Assembly: GCA_964526785.1 (NCBI GenBank)
Contig: CAZGMJ010000071.1
Coordinates: forward strand, 1-26,121
DNA: 26,121 bases
Reading direction: 5' to 3'
Source of the DNA: CAZGMJ01 sp964526785
Lineage (GTDB): Bacteria > Planctomycetota > Phycisphaerae > Sedimentisphaerales > Anaerobacaceae
Below, in pieces: positions 15,129 through 22,726 of this stretch (positions within the stretch are counted from its first letter, which is position 1; each line of letters opens with the position of its first letter). A program made the position numbers and the translations under genes. Under the pieces are notes generated by a model. It was not told the origin of the DNA. It worked only from the letters and a program-made list of their open reading frames with translations, and searched no databases.

Positions 15129-18083
15129 ATGTTCCAAATGAATAGCCACCTTTTATTGCTTTGCACCGCGGTATTTCTTGCATTGGGCTCCTGTTCGTCA
15201 CCGAGTTGCGGGCAAGAGGTCGCACAACGCGCTGTGCTTTTCAGTTCGGCAGAGGAAACCGGCGTGCGGCCCCGCCCGTGGAACATGAACATGGTCCGCG
15301 CCGAGGGCGGAAGGCAGACTCGTGGAAGTCGCCTGTGGCTCAATACGGACTGGCAGGCCCAACCCTGGGCGGGCGTGCGATTCGAGGGGCGCGGCTTTGC
15401 CTCCTTCGCACTCACGCGCGACTGGATCGAAAAGGGATTTATCCGCTTTCGTATCAATGTGACGGTCGACCGTTACGGAAACATCGGTGGTGGAGATCAG
15501 TACCAGTTGAAACCCATCACTGAACCGGCCGTGGCGAAGTATCAGGCTGTTCGGTCGCAGTTCATCGATCGCGGACGCGGGGTGGACGAGGAGGCCAGCA
15601 CATGGCAGGAGGTGCTCGTTCCCCTGAAGTATTTCACGTCACTGGAGCCCGGACACCTCGTTAAAGGCCTCCACTTTCAAACCCGCCGACAGATCGAGCG
15701 AACGTTCAGTCTGGATGATGTGGAGTATGTTCGGTTTGACGTGCTGCCGGACTGGATGCGTGCGCAACTACGCGAAGATATCAGCCAGGAGTGCGTGGAT
15801 TGGCCCACCTATGAAAACCTTCCACCGGTGGCCAAAGCAGACCAGCGGTCTTTGTCAGTCCGCAACGGCAAATTCGTCTATCCCGACGGCACACGCGCCT
15901 TCCTCATCAATCCTTACTGTCGTGAAGACAGTCGAGCCGCCTACGGCATCCGCGACTCGGGTGCACTGCCGCCGACTTATGGACTGTACAGCCGAGACAA
16001 GCATGGCTGGATCTATGATGAGGTCCCGACTAACGAGCACCTGTGCCGGTTAGGGTTCAATAGCCTTAGCGCCACGCCGGTTCCCAGGCGCTGGTGGCGG
16101 TCCGTTGGATACGAGAGGCGTCGCGGATCGGCGGACGACGAATTCCTATCCACCCTCGCAAAGCGGGTTACCCTGCCGTACTATGTCGACCTCGTTTCCT
16201 GGCCCTGGACCATGGGCGCACCGGGACTGCACATCAAGGACACCAATCTACCGGAGACCGCTGCGACGCGGGGCCGCAACCACTGGACCCAGTATCGCAT
16301 CATCGGGGCCGGTCGCCGGGCCTGGGTGGACATGTGGACGCTCAACGCCCGCCGCTACCGCGAGGCCGGGGCAAAGGCCCTCATTGTGGAACTGATGAAC
16401 GAGCCGGCTTACATGGGCGAAAGCGAGGATCACTACCGTGAGTTCGAGCAATGGCTCAAAGACCGCTATGGATCGATTGAGGCGGTGAATCGCACCTGGA
16501 GTACGGACTTCGAGGGCCTCTCGGAAGCCGCCGTCTATCGGTTCAGTTATGAGGCTGTCCCGCCTGCCGGGCAGAGACTGGATTACGATGAGTATCTGTC
16601 CGAGCGATTCACCGATATGATCGCTGAAGGCATCGAGGCAGTCGAGGAGATTCTGCCGGGTGCCCTGGTGGGCGTTCAGCCCATGGGCGGGTACCTGCAG
16701 ACGCCTCGGCAAGCCGTGTGGAAGCACCGAATTGCCCACCAGGAAACGATCGTGCTGACGCCGACCGGCGGTGGGCGCTGGACCCGCAGCATCGGGGCTT
16801 CCCGGCCCACCAAAACGCTCACCCAACACGCGCTGGCCGATGCTCCGATCGAAAACGACCTTTTGCTCGCCGTTGCCGATAACAAGATGATCGTCGATAA
16901 CGAGACCTATCTCCGCGGCCAGACGCGACAGGACACACGCAATCGTCTCTGGGAGCATGTCGTCTGCGGACTGGACGGCCTGACCGTATTCTCCTGGTCC
17001 AAACGCGGCTGGGTCTGGTGGCAGGACCGCGAGGCCGTGCAGGTCGATGCGGACAAGTACCCTTATTCGTGCCTGATCCCTATCGCCCGGCGAACGGGCG
17101 CCTTGCGGGGCATCCTCGATTTCTCGATGGAGGTGCAGAGCCTGGCCAAGAAGATCCTGCCCAAACCCTGGGGGCCGGAACCGAAGATCGGGCTGCTCTA
17201 TAGCTGGGATAACGCCCGCCGCCGCGTGGTCGAGCCTGGATTGTACGACAAGCTGCCTGTCTACTATGCGGCCATGAGGTACAGCCACTGGAACATGTCT
17301 ATGCTACCCAGCGATCAGGTTATTGCCAAAGGAGTGCCTGACAATATCGAGGTGGTTGTCGCCGGCGGACTCACCCACGTTGAGCGGGAACTGCCGGCCG
17401 CACTTCGCGTCTTCGTACGACGCGGCGGCATACTGATCCTCGGAGAGTGCGACTTTACGAAGGATATCTATGGCCACGACCTCCCCTCTGAGGCTCAACT
17501 CGCTCCTGCAACGTTCCTGAATTCGGCGGAATCTGCTTCCACTGTGCGAGTCGGGCAAACAAGCCGCTCACGGTTCCCCGGCCAAATATCATTCCGGAGG
17601 CTCCAAAAGATATCGGTTCCCGACGGCGCCGTCTCCGTGTTGCGCGATGTGGCAGGCCGTCCCATCGTTACCCGCCGATCTTTGAACGAAGGCGCCGTCT
17701 ATTATCAGGCGGCTGACGCGTCCGGCTACGGCCTGGCGGCCTTGTTACAGGAGATCCTGATGCACGCCGGAGGAGGAACCCTGCGACCCGGATGGCGTTC
17801 AGTCGAGATCAGCGGCAAAGACGGTCATCTGGCCCCAAACATACTTGTTTCACGCCGCAGCTACAGCGATCACCATGCCGTTCTGCTGCACAATCGCGAC
17901 CGCTATGATCGCACAGCATACGTCGCCCTACCGGGTTTAACCGGCTCATGGCGAGTCAGTGACGCCCTGCGCGGAACTTCTCCACGGTTGCTGACCGGTT
18001 CAGAGTTGTCTGGTCGCGGCGTGATGGTGAAACTGGCCGCTTCAGGGCCGGCTGTCTTGCTTTTTGAAAGGTCCAAGGAATGA
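15129..18083 (+). CDS. Large divergent GH42-like glycoside hydrolase, likely lipoprotein
   Basis: 984 residues from the ATG at 15129, fixed by GGAGG with a 6-base spacer. The signal peptide ends LALGSC, a possible lipobox. Residues about 35-210 form a beta-sandwich that may bind sugar (ending SLDDVEYVRFDVLPDW). A TIM barrel follows (about 245-680): IVELMNEPAYMGESE holds acid/base candidate Glu425, and KMIVDNETYLRG holds nucleophile candidate Glu592. Next is an amidotransferase-like domain (about 710-850; VVVAGGLTHVERELPAALRV, RRGGILILGE) like the trimerisation domain of GH42 enzymes, and then a small C-terminal beta domain. The overall order is that of GH42, but the barrel is divergent and the N-terminal sandwich is extra. 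Likely an exo-beta-galactosidase or relative. Its stop overlaps the next start. Confidence 0.75.
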   Translation: MFQMNSHLLLLCTAVFLALGSCSSPSCGQEVAQRAVLFSSAEETGVRPRPWNMNMVRAEGGRQTRGSRLWLNTDWQAQPWAGVRFEGRGFASFALTRDWIEKGFIRFRINVTVDRYGNIGGGDQYQLKPITEPAVAKYQAVRSQFIDRGRGVDEEASTWQEVLVPLKYFTSLEPGHLVKGLHFQTRRQIERTFSLDDVEYVRFDVLPDWMRAQLREDISQECVDWPTYENLPPVAKADQRSLSVRNGKFVYPDGTRAFLINPYCREDSRAAYGIRDSGALPPTYGLYSRDKHGWIYDEVPTNEHLCRLGFNSLSATPVPRRWWRSVGYERRRGSADDEFLSTLAKRVTLPYYVDLVSWPWTMGAPGLHIKDTNLPETAATRGRNHWTQYRIIGAGRRAWVDMWTLNARRYREAGAKALIVELMNEPAYMGESEDHYREFEQWLKDRYGSIEAVNRTWSTDFEGLSEAAVYRFSYEAVPPAGQRLDYDEYLSERFTDMIAEGIEAVEEILPGALVGVQPMGGYLQTPRQAVWKHRIAHQETIVLTPTGGGRWTRSIGASRPTKTLTQHALADAPIENDLLLAVADNKMIVDNETYLRGQTRQDTRNRLWEHVVCGLDGLTVFSWSKRGWVWWQDREAVQVDADKYPYSCLIPIARRTGALRGILDFSMEVQSLAKKILPKPWGPEPKIGLLYSWDNARRRVVEPGLYDKLPVYYAAMRYSHWNMSMLPSDQVIAKGVPDNIEVVVAGGLTHVERELPAALRVFVRRGGILILGECDFTKDIYGHDLPSEAQLAPATFLNSAESASTVRVGQTSRSRFPGQISFRRLQKISVPDGAVSVLRDVAGRPIVTRRSLNEGAVYYQAADASGYGLAALLQEILMHAGGGTLRPGWRSVEISGKDGHLAPNILVSRRSYSDHHAVLLHNRDRYDRTAYVALPGLTGSWRVSDALRGTSPRLLTGSELSGRGVMVKLAASGPAVLLFERSKE

Positions 18084-20326
18084 GAATACTCGGCGAAGAA
18101 ACAATTTTGGTGACACTCTGTGGGGCAGAACAGTCCGCTCGGGCTTTCGTGCTTGCCCTGATTCTGATGTGGTTCCCGATGGTAAAGACTCCACCTGCAT
18201 TCGCTGAGGAAGGCGGGCAGCGACGGTCCTCTTTGCCCACGATCCCCTACGGCGCCGTGTACTTCCGCAAATCCAATCCGCCACAGGCGGACTGGGAACG
18301 TGATTATCGGCAGGCCGCCAAGGATGGCATGAACGCCTTTCGGCACTGGTTCCTCTGGTCGGCTATCGAGGTGGCGCCGGGAGAGTATGACTGGGAGGAC
18401 TACGACCGACAACTCGACCTGGCCGCAAAGCACGGCATCAAGACAATCATCGCCGACATCCTGTGTACGGCGCCGGAGTGGGCCTTCAAGAAGTATCCAC
18501 ATGCCCGCATCGAGGAGGCCGACGGTACGAAACGAGCGAGCCATTACACCATCGCCTGTGCGGTCGGCGGCTGGCCGGGGCTCTGCCTGGACAATGAGGA
18601 GGTGCGAGCGCACGCAGAACAGTTCCTTCGCGCCATGGTCAAACGCTATAGGAACCATCCGGGCACGGGAGGATACGACGTCTGGAATGAACTGAACCAC
18701 TTTGGAGATGCCGGCGGATGCTACTGTGAGGCTTCGGCCAAGAAGTTCCGGCTCTGGCTCAAGGACAAGTACGGCAACATCGACGCACTGAACAAGGCGT
18801 GGTATCGGTACAGCTACACTGGCTGGGATGACGTAGAGATACCGCGCACCAATGACCCTTACCCGGACAGCATCGACTGGATGCAGTTTCGAATTGACAA
18901 TGCCGTCAGACTACTGAAATGGCGAATCGGCATCATCCGCAGTCTGGATTCGAAGCATCCGGTGACCGCGCATTGCATACCGATGGGCGCCATGAAGAGC
19001 ATCGGCCCGGACACATATCCCGTGTTCCAGGCCGGCAAGCTGATCGACATCTACGGCTACAGCGGAGGCTGCAATCACGAAGAGTGGACCAACCTTCGCT
19101 GGCAGCACTGGTGCAAGATGGATATGACACGGTCCGCGTCGTACGGCAAACCCTTTTGGGCCGCCGAGATGCCGGCCGGGGCATCATGGCGCATGCGTGG
19201 TGGTCGAGACCTTGATGAGGGTCGATTCGTAACACCTGCCGATGTACGCTTCTACAGCATGATGAATTTCGCAGGCGGTGCCCGTGGCGTATTCTCACCA
19301 CGATGGAGACCGCTGCTGGATGGACCATTGGCGGGCTGCTTCGCGTTCTACGATATGGACGGTTCGCCGAATGACCGCTCCGAGATGGCCGGCCAAATTG
19401 CGCAATGGGCGAACAGGTCGGGGCAGGAATCAATGTGGCGTGCGCAGCCGGCCAAGGGCGACATTGGTATCCTCCTTGTGCCGGAGTCTCAGATCCATTG
19501 CTATGCGTCGCAGGACAGCACCGCATTCTACTACCAATGCATCCGAGGGGCCTATCAGGCGTTTCTATTTAACAATATACAGCCTGATTTTGTTCATATA
19601 GACGACCTCGGATTCGACAACGACCTGCTCTATTTGCCCTATCCGGTCATGCTGACCGAAAGAACCGCAGAGAAGTTGGAATCGTGGGTCGGGCAAGGCG
19701 GGAAGCTCATCTGCGAAGGGTGTCCGGCTTACTACGGTGATCGCGGCCGGGCCGGAGAGCATCAGCCCAACTACGGCTTGGACCGTCTTTTCGGCGCCAA
19801 ACAGCAGTGGGTTCAGTTCACACCCGATTTGCTGGATGATCTGACAATCCGGTTTGAGGATGGAACGAGCGCGCACGGGGGTATCTACCTCCAGTCCTAC
19901 ACTTTGACCACCGGCAAAGCGGTTGGTACGTATGCGGACGGCCGTATTGCCGCAGTGGACAATACTTTTGGCAAGGGCAAGACCCGGCTGATCGGCACTT
20001 TCCCAGGTTATGGCTACAACCGATCACAGGATTCCGACACAAAGCGGTTCTTTGCAAATCTCCTCAAATGGGCCGACAAGGACCAGCACGTTACGAGCAG
20101 CGATTCACGTATTATTGCGAGGCTGCATACCGACGCATCATCCAGATTTCTATGGATCGTCAATTCAGATCGGCAGGATATTTCGACCAAGCTGGAGCTA
20201 TCAGACCGGTGGGGCTCTTACGAGAAGTGCCGCCTCGTAGCAGGTGGGGCTGAGCCGACTGTCAGGAACAGAGTCATCTCCGTTGGTGTTCCTGCCCGGA
20301 CCGTGCTGGTGCTGGAATTGCTGTAG
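18080..20326 (+). CDS. GH42 beta-galactosidase, secreted
   Basis: 748 residues. The start ATG overlaps the previous stop in an ATGA arrangement, pointing to translational coupling. The signal segment is set back, with a core at about 21-42 (FVLALILMWFPMVKTPPAFA). The GH42 barrel is clear: FRHWFLWSAIEVAPGEYDW, NHPGTGGYDVWNELNHFG with acid/base Glu204, then CYCEASAKKFRLWLKDKYG and a DALNKAW segment typical of the family, and GKPFWAAEMPAG with nucleophile Glu363. A trimerisation-like domain follows (about 465-650; GQGGKLICEGCPAYYGD) and then a short C-terminal beta domain. Length is slightly above the usual 650-700. It probably removes terminal galactose or a similar sugar from oligosaccharides in the periplasm. 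Confidence 0.9.
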   Translation: MRILGEETILVTLCGAEQSARAFVLALILMWFPMVKTPPAFAEEGGQRRSSLPTIPYGAVYFRKSNPPQADWERDYRQAAKDGMNAFRHWFLWSAIEVAPGEYDWEDYDRQLDLAAKHGIKTIIADILCTAPEWAFKKYPHARIEEADGTKRASHYTIACAVGGWPGLCLDNEEVRAHAEQFLRAMVKRYRNHPGTGGYDVWNELNHFGDAGGCYCEASAKKFRLWLKDKYGNIDALNKAWYRYSYTGWDDVEIPRTNDPYPDSIDWMQFRIDNAVRLLKWRIGIIRSLDSKHPVTAHCIPMGAMKSIGPDTYPVFQAGKLIDIYGYSGGCNHEEWTNLRWQHWCKMDMTRSASYGKPFWAAEMPAGASWRMRGGRDLDEGRFVTPADVRFYSMMNFAGGARGVFSPRWRPLLDGPLAGCFAFYDMDGSPNDRSEMAGQIAQWANRSGQESMWRAQPAKGDIGILLVPESQIHCYASQDSTAFYYQCIRGAYQAFLFNNIQPDFVHIDDLGFDNDLLYLPYPVMLTERTAEKLESWVGQGGKLICEGCPAYYGDRGRAGEHQPNYGLDRLFGAKQQWVQFTPDLLDDLTIRFEDGTSAHGGIYLQSYTLTTGKAVGTYADGRIAAVDNTFGKGKTRLIGTFPGYGYNRSQDSDTKRFFANLLKWADKDQHVTSSDSRIIARLHTDASSRFLWIVNSDRQDISTKLELSDRWGSYEKCRLVAGGAEPTVRNRVISVGVPARTVLVLELL

Positions 20327-20337
20327 GAGAAGCGAAC

Positions 20338-21528
20338 ATGTGCTGTAATATCAAGGTTCTAATTCTATCGTTCACTGTTGTCTGTTTGATAATGGCCGGC
20401 GGCACTTACTCCCAGACTCATGTGGTGGTCAGAAAGCCTCCGGATGGAAGAGCATACGGATGGCCTGCAAACGGAGGGATTTGGAATTGGGGCAAGGAAA
20501 TCCTCGTGATGTACCTGGACTGTCCCTATAGGAATATTCCGGGCTTCAGCAACCACGATTCCGATCAGAAACACATTAGCTCCAAATGGGTGACTTCCAG
20601 AAGCAAAGATGGCGGCCTGACCTGGACACGACACCGAGTCGCCTTTCCAGACCCGCGTGCGAATCCGGCGGCTTCGAAGCCTATTCGTTTGCAGACTGCT
20701 ATCGATTTCGGCGATCCTGACACAATCGTCAATTTTCATTGGGATGGACTTACCCCTGGCTCCAGGACCTGCTTCTATTACTCCACGGACCGAGGTAAGA
20801 ACTGGAACGGGCCGTACAACAACATCCCACTATTCGACTTCGTGAGCATGAGCGGTAGAACGGATTATGAAGTCATGGGCAAGCACCGCCTCGCTGCGCA
20901 TATCTCGTGCGTGGAACAAAACAGATCTTCCTGTTACAGAGAGTCCACTTACAGAATTACGACAACCGATGGCGGACGGACCTGGAATCAGGGGCCGAGG
21001 ATAAGCCGTGCGCTTGCACCCCCTGGATCCGGACATCCGCAGGAGTATGCCGCCATGTCCTCAACCGTCAGGATAGACGCCAACACACTCGTTTCGACCT
21101 TCAGGAGTGGAGATAGACCCGCCGGACAAAGGAGGAAGGGTTGGATTGACGTAACCAGGAGCACCGACAACGGAAGAACATGGAAAGTGATAAATGGACA
21201 TGTGATGGACCTGCCGACTCTTAACAGCAGTCCGCCGGCATTAAGTCGTTTGCCCAATGGACGATTGGTCGTCAGTTGGGGCCATCGACTGCCGGACGAC
21301 GGCAGCGGCCCAACGTCAATTCGAGCGAGAACGAGTGATGATGGTGGCGAAACATGGAATGATACTATCATCCTGCGCCAAGACGGTTTCGACTATGATA
21401 TGGGATACAATCGGCAGGTTGTTCGTCCTGATGGGAATGTTGTCTCAGTCTACTACTACCGAACCAGAAGTGACGGTCAAAGCCCAACGTATATTGCAGC
21501 CACGATTTGGGATGCGCAGAAGCGTTAA
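20338..21528 (+). CDS. Secreted BNR/Asp-box propeller (sialidase-like)
   Basis: 396 residues; AGGAG 8 bases upstream of the ATG, 11 bases after the GH42 stop. Signal peptide about 1-25. Five Asp boxes mark the blades of a six-bladed propeller: SKDGGLTW (89-96), STDRGKNW (149-156), TTDGGRTW (209-216), STDNGRTW (275-282) and SDDGGETW (333-340). The N-terminal strand (GRAYGWPANGGIWNWGKEIL) belongs to exo-alpha-sialidase-like proteins, but the Arg-Ile-Pro motif of true sialidases is not seen. It may cleave an acidic sugar other than sialic acid, or only bind. It is in the same likely operon as the two GH42-type genes. Confidence 0.8.
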   Translation: MCCNIKVLILSFTVVCLIMAGGTYSQTHVVVRKPPDGRAYGWPANGGIWNWGKEILVMYLDCPYRNIPGFSNHDSDQKHISSKWVTSRSKDGGLTWTRHRVAFPDPRANPAASKPIRLQTAIDFGDPDTIVNFHWDGLTPGSRTCFYYSTDRGKNWNGPYNNIPLFDFVSMSGRTDYEVMGKHRLAAHISCVEQNRSSCYRESTYRITTTDGGRTWNQGPRISRALAPPGSGHPQEYAAMSSTVRIDANTLVSTFRSGDRPAGQRRKGWIDVTRSTDNGRTWKVINGHVMDLPTLNSSPPALSRLPNGRLVVSWGHRLPDDGSGPTSIRARTSDDGGETWNDTIILRQDGFDYDMGYNRQVVRPDGNVVSVYYYRTRSDGQSPTYIAATIWDAQKR

Positions 21529-21713
21529 GGCCAGACCACCGCGTGAAGTCACCGTCAACTGAACATATCCTTCAAGGGTATTGGGTCACACGTATGACAA
21601 GACGGCAGCTATGCCTTACGGATACGCCTTGTGGTAGGAAACGGATAACAGCTCTGTATATACTGAGCAGAAACTGTGTTTAGTGGCCGGATTTGTGAAA
21701 GGCACCAGGAATT

Positions 21714-22691
21714 ATGAGAGTTCAATTGTCAATGATATCATTATTCTTCTTGTTCTCCACAGTTTGCCCCTCGGTTCAAGCCGGGCTTCGGGTGGCTGCC
21801 TTGGGAAAGACCTATGTCCCACCTCAATACCGAACACCTATCCAGACGACCAGATCCAATCCCGGCGGCAGCACGAGTGTCCGCAATGTTACCGCCCCCC
21901 ATCTGCAATGGAACAGCCAGGGATACTTTCAGCGCAATCGCGACCTGGGCCAGGTCTTCGCCCCGAAGGATGACTTCAAGCTTGGTGCCATTGTGCTGCG
22001 AACCGGACCCTCCGACAGCGCTGTCAAGACCGGGGCACCGGGGGCTGAGATCTTTCTACAGTTCTTCGAAGTCATCGGCAAGCCGAGGATTAATGACAAC
22101 GGCACGGGCCCCGGAGCGCAGGCAACACATGGATTCTCAAAGAACCACCGCTGTGACGACTATATCGAGGGTGTTGAGTATCGATCGATTCATATTGTCC
22201 CGGGCGGCATCTTCCCCGATCTTCCACCGACCAGAGACAAGTCAGGCAACCCAACGGGCAACAACACCGGGGAGCTTCATTACTTCCGGCTGGATCTGAC
22301 GGGCGCTGACGAACTCAGTTTCAGAGCAGGCAAACGATATGCCTTCATGCTGGGTCTTGTCGACCCCGGTCCCGAACGGGCCTTCACACTCGGCAACTAC
22401 AATGCCGCGGGCGTCAATGCTCCGCCGAGTCTTGCAGACAGCCACGATCTTTATCATGATGGCTGGGGACTGCGACGTGAAGGCGACGGCACGAAACCAC
22501 CGACAATGACCGGGAATGCCGAACCGCCGTCCGATGGGGCGCTTCTGAAGAAACTGATTGGTGAGTCGCTTTTTGAGAGTCCGACGAAGCGATTAGATTT
22601 GTCACCCACAACCGACGGATATCCGGATGTGGATACCTACCGCGATCTGGAATTCTACATCGAAGGCAAGCCTGTTCCGAAATACCGCTGA
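21714..22691 (+). CDS. Unrecognised secreted protein
   Basis: 325 residues with a clear signal peptide (about 1-23, FFLFSTVCPSVQA). I do not recognise a family. The body is soluble, rich in Gly, Pro, Asn and Asp, with beta-strand-like stretches: RDLGQVFAPKDDFKLGAIVL, IFLQFFEVIG, LHYFRLDLTGADELSFRAG and KRYAFMLGLV. These patterns recall jelly-roll modules that describe how a protein displays or binds ligands, but that is only an impression. It lies 185 bases after the sialidase-like gene and 35 bases before the lyase/GH140-like fusion gene, so it may be made with the latter. The start is supported by AAAGG and AGGA upstream, the latter rather close to the ATG. Confidence 0.6.
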   Translation: MRVQLSMISLFFLFSTVCPSVQAGLRVAALGKTYVPPQYRTPIQTTRSNPGGSTSVRNVTAPHLQWNSQGYFQRNRDLGQVFAPKDDFKLGAIVLRTGPSDSAVKTGAPGAEIFLQFFEVIGKPRINDNGTGPGAQATHGFSKNHRCDDYIEGVEYRSIHIVPGGIFPDLPPTRDKSGNPTGNNTGELHYFRLDLTGADELSFRAGKRYAFMLGLVDPGPERAFTLGNYNAAGVNAPPSLADSHDLYHDGWGLRREGDGTKPPTMTGNAEPPSDGALLKKLIGESLFESPTKRLDLSPTTDGYPDVDTYRDLEFYIEGKPVPKYR

Positions 22692-22726
22692 TACACGTGC
22701 TCCGGAACACCCAGGAGGATACGCAA

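Noticed and set aside
16248..17288. Minus-strand open frame of 346 codons
   Set aside because: Antisense shadow of the GH42-like gene; composition only reflects the complementary strand.
21529..21713. Promoter or RNA element between the sialidase-like and unknown genes
   Set aside because: A TATACT-like word is present but no -35 at proper spacing and no stable fold was seen.
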